A DNA stretch of 6,298 nucleotides from Candidatus Aminicenantota bacterium (GTDB lineage Bacteria > Acidobacteriota > Aminicenantia > UBA2199), in the NCBI GenBank assembly GCA_029939015.1, contig JAOZTV010000046.1, positions 1 to 6,298 on the forward strand, written 5' to 3'. The notes beneath the pieces are model-generated. The model saw only the letters and a program-made list of their open reading frames with translations, searched no databases and had not been told where the DNA came from. The translations under genes and the position numbers were made by a program. Below, one piece after another: positions 1-6,298 of the stretch. Position 1 is the stretch's first letter, and every line of letters starts with the position of its first letter.

Positions 1-1
1 A

Positions 2-2251
2 GGTTCATGGATATCTCCTGTACAATTTACTAAGGATTATAGAAAAAAAAGAAATGTTTCAGGTAGAAAAATTTCAAAACATATTCAAATAGAATCAAGA
101 ATGACAATTACAGGAGCAAAGGCTGATAAAAGAGTAGTACTTGGTCCTGAGGAAATAAGAATGCTTATTGGTGAGACTTACTTAGCTTTATCAAAAAAAT
201 CAGAAAATAAACTTGCAAATAAATTTGCAGAAAAACTGAAAAATAATAATGGTAAAAGTCTTGTAATATCAGGTATTAATGATATAGAAATTCAGCTTAA
301 TATTAATCGAATAAACCAGTATTTGGGTAATATTGGAGAAACTATAGATTTAAAAAATCCAAGTTATCAATTTAATGGGAATGATAATACTGAGAAATTA
401 TTTTCCAATTTGAAGGATGGTAAAGTTGGTGTCTTGTTTTGCTATGATGTTAATCCTGTTTATGAATTACCAGAAGGAAATAAATTTGCAAAATTAATGA
501 CAAAAGCTGATAGTACAATTAGTTTCTCTTCAAAACTTGATGAAACTACTGTGAATTGCTCTTATGTTTGCCCACAACCACATTATCTGGAATCCTGGTC
601 TGATAATGAATTTCACTTAGGAATAATTTCTATGACCCAACCTGCAATAAAAATGATTGGAAATAGCAGAACATTTCTTAATTCACTCGCTGTCTGGAGT
701 GGAAACAAAGATAATGATCTGCAATTAATACAAAATTATTGGAAGGCAGTTTATGATTTAAGGAAAACTGATGATAAAACATTTAACCGTTGGTGGGATA
801 TCATGGTTCATAATGGATTTACAGTTTTAAATTCAAATGAAAAAGAATTTGATCCTTTTAAAACCGGTGAGTATAAAAATCCAAAAAAAGTCAAAATAGG
901 ACTATCTCTTATAGCATATTCTTCTGTTCAATTACTCGATGGAAAAAACAGTGACAATCCTTGGTTACAGGAACTTGCAGATCCTATAACAAAAATTACA
1001 TGGGATAATTATGCATCTGTCTCTTTTGAAAAGGCTGAAGAACTGGATTTAAAAAAAGGTGATATTATAAAAATTTCAACAGACCTAAATTCAATTGAGC
1101 TACCTGTTCATATTCAATCTGGACAGCATAATGATGTTATTGCAATTGCTCTTGGATATGGACGAAAAGGAACTGAAAGATTTTATGATACAGGTCCAAA
1201 ATGGATTGAGAGACGTAATTTTCTTAAAAAAGGTTCTTATCTCGGTGGAAATATATCGCCATTATTAGGACGAACCAAAGGAACTATTAACTATTCAGGA
1301 ATTGCAATTAAAGTTGAAAAAACTTCAAAAACATTACCGCTTGCATATACGCAGACATTTGACAGTTTGAAAAATCCTGAAAATACAACACCACCTGCAA
1401 TGGAGGTAAGACCATTTATTCAGGAGACTGAGTTTTCTTCTTATAAAAAAAATCCTTCTTCAGGAAGCCATACACATCATAAATTAGATAGTTTATGGAA
1501 GGAAGATCATCCTTATAAAGAACATCACTGGGCAATGGCAATTGATCTTTCAGCTTGTACCGGATGTTCTGCCTGTGTTGTAAGCTGTCAGGTTGAAAAC
1601 AATATTCCTGTTGTTGGTAAGGATGAAGTTTTAAGAAGAAGGGAAATGCACTGGCTTAGAATTGACAGATATTATTCTGGTGAAGGTAAAGATGTTGATG
1701 TAAATTTTCAACCTATGTTCTGTCAACATTGTGATAATGCACCCTGTGAACCAGTTTGCCCTGTTCTTGCAACTGTTCATAGCTCTGAGGGGTTAAGTCA
1801 ACAGATATATAATCGATGTATTGGAACTCGGTTTTGTGCCAATAATTGTCCATATAAGGTAAGGCGTTTTAACTGGTTTGATTATGCTAAAGAAAATAAT
1901 ATTGAAAATATGGTTTTAAATCCTGATGTTACAGTTAGAAGCAGAGGGGTTATGGAAAAATGTTCTATGTGCGTACAGAGGATTCAGGAAGGTAAATTAA
2001 TGGCTAAAGCAAAGGGAGTTAAGCTTAAGGATGGAGAAATTAAACTTGCATGTGAACAGTCTTGCCCTGCAGATGCTATAGTCTTTGGTGACCTAAATGA
2101 TCCGAATAGTAGGATTTCTCAATTATCTAAGGATCCAAGACATTATCATGTACTCGAAGAATTAAATATTCGTCCTACTGTTGGGTATTTAACAAATATA
2201 CGGAACAGGAAAAAAACTGATGTTGGTAAAGGGGAAAAAAAACATGGCTGA
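2..2251 (+). CDS. actB: ACIII subunit ActB, Mo-oxidoreductase-like/four-cluster Fe-S fusion protein (5' partial)
   Basis: This is the iron-sulfur subunit of Alternative Complex III; it faces the periplasm and carries electrons from the quinol site near ActC to the heme subunits. The reading frame is open from base 2 with no stop, so the ATG at 101 is internal and the N-terminal part lies outside; 749 residues are visible, against roughly 1000 in the family. Visible residues 1 to about 450 resemble the C-terminal part of a molybdopterin oxidoreductase, with a dinucleotide-binding-like fold around nt 962-1171 (ends GYGRKG). A ferredoxin region follows with CTGCSACVVSC (1556-1588), CQHCDNAPCEPVC (1721-1759), CIGTRFCANNC (1817-1849), and CSMC (1961-1972) paired with CEQSC (2051-2065). 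The third motif has Thr where a fourth Cys would sit, which fits the single [3Fe-4S] cluster known in ActB, beside three [4Fe-4S]. Whether molybdenum ligands are absent, as in known ActB, cannot be seen. The stop overlaps actC by 8 nt. Confidence 0.93.
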   Translation, partial: GSWISPVQFTKDYRKKRNVSGRKISKHIQIESRMTITGAKADKRVVLGPEEIRMLIGETYLALSKKSENKLANKFAEKLKNNNGKSLVISGINDIEIQLNINRINQYLGNIGETIDLKNPSYQFNGNDNTEKLFSNLKDGKVGVLFCYDVNPVYELPEGNKFAKLMTKADSTISFSSKLDETTVNCSYVCPQPHYLESWSDNEFHLGIISMTQPAIKMIGNSRTFLNSLAVWSGNKDNDLQLIQNYWKAVYDLRKTDDKTFNRWWDIMVHNGFTVLNSNEKEFDPFKTGEYKNPKKVKIGLSLIAYSSVQLLDGKNSDNPWLQELADPITKITWDNYASVSFEKAEELDLKKGDIIKISTDLNSIELPVHIQSGQHNDVIAIALGYGRKGTERFYDTGPKWIERRNFLKKGSYLGGNISPLLGRTKGTINYSGIAIKVEKTSKTLPLAYTQTFDSLKNPENTTPPAMEVRPFIQETEFSSYKKNPSSGSHTHHKLDSLWKEDHPYKEHHWAMAIDLSACTGCSACVVSCQVENNIPVVGKDEVLRRREMHWLRIDRYYSGEGKDVDVNFQPMFCQHCDNAPCEPVCPVLATVHSSEGLSQQIYNRCIGTRFCANNCPYKVRRFNWFDYAKENNIENMVLNPDVTVRSRGVMEKCSMCVQRIQEGKLMAKAKGVKLKDGEIKLACEQSCPADAIVFGDLNDPNSRISQLSKDPRHYHVLEELNIRPTVGYLTNIRNRKKTDVGKGEKKHG
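2228..2234 (+). promoter_or_regulatory. Shine-Dalgarno-like AAAGGGG that supports the actC start at 2244
   Basis: AAAGGGG lies inside the 3' end of actB, 9 nt before the ATG at 2244, separated from it by an A8 run and a C. An upstream in-frame ATG at 2220 also has an AGGA ahead of it (2207-2210), so the ribosome site alone does not settle the start. The choice of 2244 rests mainly on the family-like N terminus that follows (MAENIITIRENLV). Confidence 0.5.
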
Positions 2252-3614
2252 AAATATAATCACAATAAGAGAAAACCTTGTAGGGGGCAATAAAACCCTT
2301 TCAAAAGTTACCGATGATGTATTAGGGGTTATGGAAAGAAAGCCTACCAAATTATGGTGGTTTGGCTTTATAATTGCTCTTACTGCTTTAGGAACTGGTT
2401 TTATAGCTGTAGTATATCAAGTCAGGACAGGAATTGGTACATGGGGTTTGAATAAAACTGTTGGCTGGGCGTTTGATATTACAAATTTTGTGTTCTGGGT
2501 AGGGATTGGTCATGCAGGTACTCTTATATCTGCAATCCTTTTTTTATTTAGACAGAAATGGAGAACTTCAATAAATAGATCGGCTGAGGCGATGACAATT
2601 TTTGCAGTTATGTGTGCCGGAATATTCCCACTTATTCACATGGGAAGACCATGGCTTGCACATTGGGCATTACCGTATCCAAATTTTAGAGGTCCATTAT
2701 GGGTTAATTTCAGGTCACCTCTTGCATGGGATGTTTTTGCAATAAGTACATACCTAATAATTTCAGCTGTTTTCTGGTATATAGGTATGATACCTGATCT
2801 TGCCACTGTTAGAGATAGAGTGACAAATAAATTTAAGAAATTCATATTTAACTTCTTAAGTCTTGGGTGGGATGGGTCTTCTCGTACCTGGCATCGTTAT
2901 GAAACCGTTTATGGTCTCCTTGCAGGTCTTGCAACACCTCTTGTTGTTTCAGTTCATACTATTGTTAGTTTTGATTTTGCAACCTCTTCAATTCCAGGAT
3001 GGCATACTACAACATTTCCTCCTTATTTTGTCTCCGGAGCAGTTTTTTCAGGTTTTGCAATGGTTCTTACATTGATGTTAATAGCAAGAAAAACATTAAA
3101 GCTTGAAGATTATATAACAAGAAAACATGTTGATAATATGACAAAGGTTATAATTCTGACTGGTGGAATTGTTACACTGTCTTATGCTACAGAATTTTTT
3201 ATGGCATGGTATTCTGGTAATGGATATGAACAATTTGTTTTTATAAACAGAGCTTTAGGGCCATTTGCATGGGCTTATTGGATAATGCTTTCAATTAATT
3301 TAATTGTACCTCAGTTTTTCTGGTTTAAAAAATTAAGAAGAAATCTTATAATAGTTTTTATACTATCATTATTTATAAATGTTGGAATGTGGTTTGAGCG
3401 ATTTGTAATTATTGTAACCTCATTACATCGTGATTTTTTACCCTCATCATGGGCAATGTATAAGCCCTCAATAATAGAAATAGGGACTCTTGTTGGTAGT
3501 TTTGGTCTTTTCTTTACACTATTTTTACTTTTTATTAGATTTATGCCAATGATATCAATTGGTGAGATAAAATCAGTGTTACATTATAAGGGATCACATG
3601 GAGGCAAAAAATGA
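2244..3614 (+). CDS. actC: ACIII subunit ActC, NrfD/PsrC-like membrane quinol-binding subunit
   Basis: This integral membrane subunit of Alternative Complex III belongs to the NrfD/PsrC family; in solved ACIII structures the quinol site lies in ActC next to the [3Fe-4S] cluster of ActB. From the ATG at 2244 it has 456 residues. Ten hydrophobic segments are visible, at about 39-58, 80-102, 117-137, 160-183, 222-243, 261-282, 301-322, 340-360, 368-388 and 411-434. Polar residues in or next to helices include His90 (GHAGT), His132 (IHMGRPW), Asp163 (AWDVF) and His238, which are candidates for quinol binding or proton transfer. The leader IRENLVGGNKTLSKVTDD and KPTKLWW before helix 1 are typical of ActC. 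An ATG at 2220 would add eight residues (MLVKGKKN) that look unlike the family. The gene overlaps actB by 8 nt and actD by 4 nt (ATGA), so translation is probably coupled. Confidence 0.95.
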   Translation: MAENIITIRENLVGGNKTLSKVTDDVLGVMERKPTKLWWFGFIIALTALGTGFIAVVYQVRTGIGTWGLNKTVGWAFDITNFVFWVGIGHAGTLISAILFLFRQKWRTSINRSAEAMTIFAVMCAGIFPLIHMGRPWLAHWALPYPNFRGPLWVNFRSPLAWDVFAISTYLIISAVFWYIGMIPDLATVRDRVTNKFKKFIFNFLSLGWDGSSRTWHRYETVYGLLAGLATPLVVSVHTIVSFDFATSSIPGWHTTTFPPYFVSGAVFSGFAMVLTLMLIARKTLKLEDYITRKHVDNMTKVIILTGGIVTLSYATEFFMAWYSGNGYEQFVFINRALGPFAWAYWIMLSINLIVPQFFWFKKLRRNLIIVFILSLFINVGMWFERFVIIVTSLHRDFLPSSWAMYKPSIIEIGTLVGSFGLFFTLFLLFIRFMPMISIGEIKSVLHYKGSHGGKK

Positions 3615-4132
3615 AAAAATATTTTATTGCAACCTTTGATAATGAATTTGATTTAAAAGAGGCTACAGTTGAATATAGAGAAAATAAATTAAAGATTATG
3701 GATGCCTTTACGCCTTATGCTGTGCATGGGTTGGATGAGGCAATGGGATTGAAACCCTCAAGGCTGACAAAATTATGTTTCCTTTTTGGTTTTACAGGAT
3801 TCATACTGGCTCTTGTTGGACAGTATTGGATATCTGCTGTAAACTGGCCAATAAATATTGGTGGTAAACCTTGGAATTCACTTCCTGCATTTTTACCTGT
3901 AATTTTTGAAGTTACAGTTCTTTTTGCAGGTCTGGGGACAGTTTTTTCACTTCTTGTTATATCTAGGCTTAGACCGGGTAAGGTTCCAAAACAATTTTCA
4001 ACTCGTGTAACAGACGATCATTTTCTTATGGTACTTTCAGACAAAAAAGGTGTGTTAAATGAAAAACTTGCTGAATCTATTTCCATTAAACATAATGCTT
4101 TAAAATGGAAACTTGAAGGAGAATCAGAATGA
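3611..4132 (+). CDS. actD: ACIII subunit ActD, DUF3341 membrane protein
   Basis: This is the DUF3341 subunit of Alternative Complex III, a small membrane protein beside ActC with no cofactor. It has 173 residues, the normal size. The N-terminal soluble part (about 1-50) carries PYAVHGLDEAMG, followed by two membrane helices at about 54-75 and 91-117. The loop between them has WPINIGGKPWNSLPAFLPV, a hallmark of this family, leading into FEVTVLFAG. The C-terminal tail (from about 120) is polar and ends in a short domain with TRVTDDHFLMVL. The start overlaps the actC stop as ATGA, and GGAGG at 3600-3604 sits 6 nt before the ATG, so the start is well supported. It overlaps actE by 4 nt in the same way. 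Its precise role in the complex is not established. Confidence 0.93.
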   Translation: MKKYFIATFDNEFDLKEATVEYRENKLKIMDAFTPYAVHGLDEAMGLKPSRLTKLCFLFGFTGFILALVGQYWISAVNWPINIGGKPWNSLPAFLPVIFEVTVLFAGLGTVFSLLVISRLRPGKVPKQFSTRVTDDHFLMVLSDKKGVLNEKLAESISIKHNALKWKLEGESE

Positions 4133-4683
4133 AAAATATAAAACCTTTTATTTTGCCGGTATTTGTTTTAGTATTTCTCTTCCTTTTATATAATTTTTTA
4201 TATAGAGATTTAAGTGAACCTAATATAGAATTTATCCCTGAAATGGTTTATTCAGTTCCTTATGATGCATATTCGTCTAATCCACATTTTCCAGATGGTA
4301 AAACACTCAGGCAGCCTGTAAAAGGTACAATTGCCAGAGGATATTTACCACAGTACTCAGATTCAAAATTAACAGAAGAAAATGCTGGAGACCATCTTTT
4401 TAACCCAAATAAGTCAGGAAAATCAAATCTTTTAAGAGGAGAATTTGTTTTTAGAAACTTTTGTCAGGTATGTCATGGAGATACAGGAAAAGGAGACGGA
4501 ACTGTAATAAGAAAAGGTGTACCACCTCCACCATCATTACAAACTGATAAAATAAAGAAAATGACAGATGGACAGATGTATTTTATAGTGTCTAACGGTA
4601 AAGGTAATATGGCTTCCTATAGATCACAAGTGTCCAGAGAGGATATTTGGAAAGCTATTCTATTTATCAGGACTTTAAAGTAA
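4129..4683 (+). CDS. actE: ACIII subunit ActE, membrane-anchored monoheme cytochrome c
   Basis: This periplasmic cytochrome c subunit of Alternative Complex III probably hands electrons from the complex to a soluble cytochrome or an oxidase. It has 184 residues. A hydrophobic segment at about 7-25 after a short basic start (MKNIKP) serves as export signal. A single heme c site, CQVCH, lies at residues 112-116 (nt 4462-4476) followed by GDTGKGDG; Met161 (GNMASY) is the likely distal heme ligand. The only two cysteines are those of the heme site, so there is no lipobox; the protein is probably held by an uncleaved signal anchor, whereas many ActE proteins are lipoproteins. The segment RQPVKGTIARGYLP at about 61-74 matches the conserved pre-heme stretch of the family. 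AAGGAGA at 4116-4122 sits 6 nt before the ATG, and the start overlaps the actD stop as ATGA. Confidence 0.93.
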   Translation: MKNIKPFILPVFVLVFLFLLYNFLYRDLSEPNIEFIPEMVYSVPYDAYSSNPHFPDGKTLRQPVKGTIARGYLPQYSDSKLTEENAGDHLFNPNKSGKSNLLRGEFVFRNFCQVCHGDTGKGDGTVIRKGVPPPPSLQTDKIKKMTDGQMYFIVSNGKGNMASYRSQVSREDIWKAILFIRTLK

Positions 4684-4710
4684 TTATGAATTTTGAATTA
4701 TGAATTATGA
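4683..4710 (+). repeat. Four tandem copies of a heptamer, ATTATGA
   Basis: The stretch reads ATTATGA four times in a row, the second copy being ATTTTGA, with a partial fifth (ATTT) up to 4714. It begins on the last base of the actE stop codon. Such AT-rich heptamer runs are familiar in intergenic DNA of Bacteroidota-like genomes and have no known function. It does not contain a convincing promoter. Confidence 0.85.
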
Positions 4711-4734
4711 ATTTAAAAAAAGAAATAAGATATG

Positions 4735-4770
4735 AAAACCGACTGTGTCGGGAAAACCGGCTGTGCTGGG
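4735..4770 (+). repeat. Two tandem 18-bp hairpin repeats just upstream of actF
   Basis: Unit 1 (4735-4752) and unit 2 (4753-4770) are adjacent direct copies of AAAACCGRCTGTGYYGGG, identical at 15 of 18 positions. Each can fold alone: CCGAC-TGT-GTCGG at 4739-4751 and CCGGC-TGT-GCTGG at 4757-4769. The differences keep the stem paired: A-T became G-C at one position, and G-C became a G-U wobble at another. A competing hairpin can form between them (4747-4751 with 4757-4761, loop GAAAA). The G-rich 3' arm of unit 2 runs directly into the actF ribosome site. The pair may act on mRNA stability or actF translation, or be a genome-wide repeat family; the sequence does not decide this. Confidence 0.8.
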
Positions 4771-4774
4771 GGAG
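4770..4774 (+). promoter_or_regulatory. Ribosome binding site of actF, abutting a hairpin
   Basis: GGGAG lies 5 nt before the ATG at 4780 and immediately after the stem of the second hairpin (4757-4769). It supports the start at 4780 over an out-of-frame ATG at 4776. Its closeness to the stem means that folding could affect ribosome access. Confidence 0.75.
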
Positions 4775-4779
4775 AATGA

Positions 4780-5961
4780 ATGGACTTAAACGTTAATTTA
4801 GATAAAAAGCCTGTTTTATCAGAAAATGTAGAAAAATGGCTTATGGGATTTATATTTGTTGGCTTAGTTATTCTGGTTGGAGGATTATTTCTTACTCCAG
4901 AGAGGATATGGTCAAATATTCTATTGAATGGGATTTTTCTTACAGCTTTAGGGTTTTGCGGTATAATGTTTGTTGCTATTCATTATGTTGCTAATTCAGG
5001 TTGGGATGTTGTTATAAGAAGAGTACCAGAAGCAATGTTTAAAATACTTCCATTTGGTTTTGCCTTTATGATTGCTATTGCAATCGGAGTTGGTTATCTT
5101 TACGAATGGTCACATCCGGAAGTAATGCAGAATGATCTATTATTAAAAGGAAAAATTGCGTGGTTGAATCCAACCGCATTTAGCATTAGAATGGTTCTCT
5201 ATTTTGTTTTCTGGATAATTGTTGGTAAAAAAATTATAAGTCATTCATTAAAACAGGATAAAACTGGTGATGTCAGACACTCTGTTTTAAACCAGAGATG
5301 GTCTGCTTTCTTTTTATATATTGGAGGGATATTTTTTGTTGGTTCAAGCTTTGACTGGATAATGTCTCTCGAGCCACATTGGTTCTCAACCATATTTGGA
5401 ATGTATAATTTTTCAGGCATGTTTACATCAGGGCTTGCTGTAATGATAATTTTATTGGTTTATTTAAGAAAAAGAGGTATTTTTGGGAAATTTTTAAAAG
5501 ATGATCATCTTTTTGAACTAGGAAGATATCTATTTGCCTTTACAACATTTTGGGGCTATATATGGTTTTGTCAGCACATGCTTATATGGTATGCAAATAT
5601 ACCTGAAGAAACTGTTTATTATATAAAAAGAAATATTGGAGTATATACATCATTAATGGTCTTAAATGTATGCCTGAACTGGGTGTTTCCTTTTGTAATT
5701 CTGCTTTTTAAAAAAACAAAGAGAGATGGAAAATTTCTTGTAATTGCATCTTTATTTGTAATTGCAGGAAGATGGACAGACTTATATCTGATGATATTTC
5801 CATCAAAATATAAAACACCTGTATTTGGAGTAATAGAAATTGGAATGTTTCTGGGAGCAATTGCATTATTTCTATTGATCTTTTTTAAAGCATTTAGTAA
5901 ATCTGCTCCAATACCAAAAAAAGATCCATTCTTAGAAGAAAGTAAAGCATTACATACTTGA
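4780..5961 (+). CDS. actF: ACIII subunit ActF, second ten-helix quinone-binding-type membrane subunit
   Basis: This is the second large membrane subunit of Alternative Complex III, distantly related to ActC and often annotated as quinol:cytochrome c oxidoreductase quinone-binding subunit 2. It is thought to contribute to proton movement rather than carry a redox cofactor. It has 393 residues with about ten hydrophobic segments, near 18-38, 47-70, 86-108, 132-153, 175-195, 205-228, 248-270, 289-310, 318-340 and 349-370. Family hallmarks visible are FDWIMSLEPHWFSTIFGMY at 191-209 and the stretch from DDHLFELGRYLFAF (241-254) to MLIWYANIPEET (267-278). RWTDLYLMIFP at 331-341 is also typical. Unlike the upstream genes it does not overlap its neighbour: 96 nt with two repeat types separate it from actE. 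A GGGAG ribosome site at 4770-4774 supports this ATG. Confidence 0.94.
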   Translation: MDLNVNLDKKPVLSENVEKWLMGFIFVGLVILVGGLFLTPERIWSNILLNGIFLTALGFCGIMFVAIHYVANSGWDVVIRRVPEAMFKILPFGFAFMIAIAIGVGYLYEWSHPEVMQNDLLLKGKIAWLNPTAFSIRMVLYFVFWIIVGKKIISHSLKQDKTGDVRHSVLNQRWSAFFLYIGGIFFVGSSFDWIMSLEPHWFSTIFGMYNFSGMFTSGLAVMIILLVYLRKRGIFGKFLKDDHLFELGRYLFAFTTFWGYIWFCQHMLIWYANIPEETVYYIKRNIGVYTSLMVLNVCLNWVFPFVILLFKKTKRDGKFLVIASLFVIAGRWTDLYLMIFPSKYKTPVFGVIEIGMFLGAIALFLLIFFKAFSKSAPIPKKDPFLEESKALHT

Positions 5962-5975
5962 TAAAAATAAAATTT

Positions 5976-5980
5976 AGGAG
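5976..5980 (+). promoter_or_regulatory. Ribosome binding site of the transporter gene
   Basis: AGGAG lies 7 nt before the ATG at 5988, in the 26-nt gap after actF. There is no terminator hairpin in this gap, so the transporter is probably read from the actF transcript. Confidence 0.8.
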
Positions 5981-5987
5981 TATTTAA

Positions 5988-6298
5988 ATGGAAATAAAAA
6001 ATAAGGCAACACGGATACGACTATTTAATTTCAGTACACCTCAGATGAGAGCTTTTCATTTAAGTTGGTTTGCATTCTTTTTATGTTTCTTTGCCTGGTT
6101 TGGCATTGCTCCATTAATGGCAATAGTTCGTGAAGAACTTGGACTAACTAAAACTCAGATTGGCAATACTATTATTGCATCAGTTGCAATTACTATTGTT
6201 GCCCGGTTATTTATTGGTTGGTTATGTGATAGAATCGGACCAAGAATTACATATACTATTTTATTAATGACTGCATCAATTCCTGTTATGGGTATTGG
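5988..6298 (+). CDS. narK: NarK-type nitrate/nitrite transporter, MFS (3' partial)
   Basis: This is the first 103 codons of a major facilitator superfamily protein of the nitrate/nitrite porter (NNP) family, which moves nitrate and/or nitrite across the inner membrane. The frame runs open to the right edge; a full protein would have about 400-500 residues. The first helix region carries RAFHLSWFAFFLCFFAWFG at residues 21-39, characteristic of bacterial NNP proteins, followed by REELGLTKTQIG. The second helix (about 58-79) contains Arg73 in VARLFIGWL, at the place of the substrate-binding arginine of NarK helix 2, and ends in the MFS loop motif CDRIGPR (80-86). The glycine-rich nitrate signatures of later helices lie beyond the window. 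Whether it is a nitrate importer or a nitrate/nitrite antiporter cannot be told from this part. The gene follows actF by 26 nt in the same direction, which suggests one operon. Confidence 0.88.
   Translation, partial: MEIKNKATRIRLFNFSTPQMRAFHLSWFAFFLCFFAWFGIAPLMAIVREELGLTKTQIGNTIIASVAITIVARLFIGWLCDRIGPRITYTILLMTASIPVMGI

Noticed and set aside
2231..2243. G4A8 run at the actB-actC junction as a programmed frameshift that would fuse the two proteins
   Set aside because: The run is not in phase for a canonical A_AAA_AAC slip, and both proteins end and begin normally for their families. The A8 run is common in such AT-rich DNA.
2220..2246. Start of actC at the ATG at 2220 instead of 2244
   Set aside because: It also has an AGGA upstream, but it adds MLVKGKKN, which is not family-like, and it lengthens the overlap with actB to 32 nt.
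2636..2845. Open frame of 69 codons on the - strand inside actC
   Set aside because: It lies wholly within the well-supported actC frame, has no recognisable domain, and is best explained as a chance frame.
2863..3075. Open frame of 70 codons on the + strand, shifted within actC
   Set aside because: It is a hydrophobic frame-shifted shadow of the actC membrane helices; actC itself is intact across this stretch.
2..4132. Polysulfide/thiosulfate reductase or formate dehydrogenase-like operon
   Set aside because: The Mo-like/Fe-S/NrfD combination alone could suggest this, but the fused ActB form, DUF3341, monoheme cytochrome c and ActF together are specific to ACIII.
4684..4734. Promoter for actF within the AT-rich gap
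   Set aside because: TTGAAT at 4693 has no -10 box at a suitable distance (TAAGAT at 4726 is about 27 nt away), and no Bacteroidota-type TAnnTTTG box was seen.
4735..4770. Rho-independent terminator between actE and actF
   Set aside because: The stems are only 5 bp and are followed by a G-rich ribosome site, not a U tract.

Overview
The window holds most of an operon for Alternative Complex III (ACIII, a quinol:electron acceptor oxidoreductase that replaces cytochrome bc1 in some bacteria), followed by the start of a nitrate/nitrite transporter gene. All genes are on the + strand. The DNA is strongly AT-rich with A/T-biased third codon positions. No RNA genes, insertion sequences or CRISPR arrays were seen.

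Layout: actB (Mo-oxidoreductase-like plus four-cluster ferredoxin protein) enters from the left edge and ends at 2251; the frame is open back to base 2, so the ATG at 101 is internal. actC (NrfD-like membrane subunit, 2244-3614), actD (DUF3341, 3611-4132) and actE (monoheme cytochrome c, 4129-4683) follow with overlaps of 8, 4 and 4 nt. A 96-nt gap then carries two different repeats: four heptamer copies and two 18-bp hairpin units. Next come actF (second quinone-binding-type membrane subunit, 4780-5961) and, after 26 nt, the first 103 codons of a NarK-type MFS transporter, cut by the right edge. The pentaheme subunit gene actA is expected upstream of the window.

How the parts work together: ActC and ActF are ten-helix membrane proteins. 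Quinol is thought to be oxidised near ActC, electrons pass through the Fe-S clusters of ActB to the hemes of ActA/ActE, and then to a periplasmic acceptor or a terminal oxidase. ActD is a small two-helix membrane subunit. The transporter directly behind actF suggests that this copy of ACIII is expressed together with nitrate/nitrite metabolism, rather than only with an oxygen reductase; that link is an inference from position.

Organism: ACIII with this subunit order, an AT-rich genome and intergenic ATTATGA-type repeats point to the Bacteroidota/Chlorobiota (FCB) group. Clear Shine-Dalgarno sequences ahead of most genes are unlike typical Bacteroidia/Flavobacteriia and fit better with Ignavibacteria or another FCB lineage. 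This assignment is tentative. No undescribed system is evident; the most unusual element is the tandem hairpin pair in front of actF.
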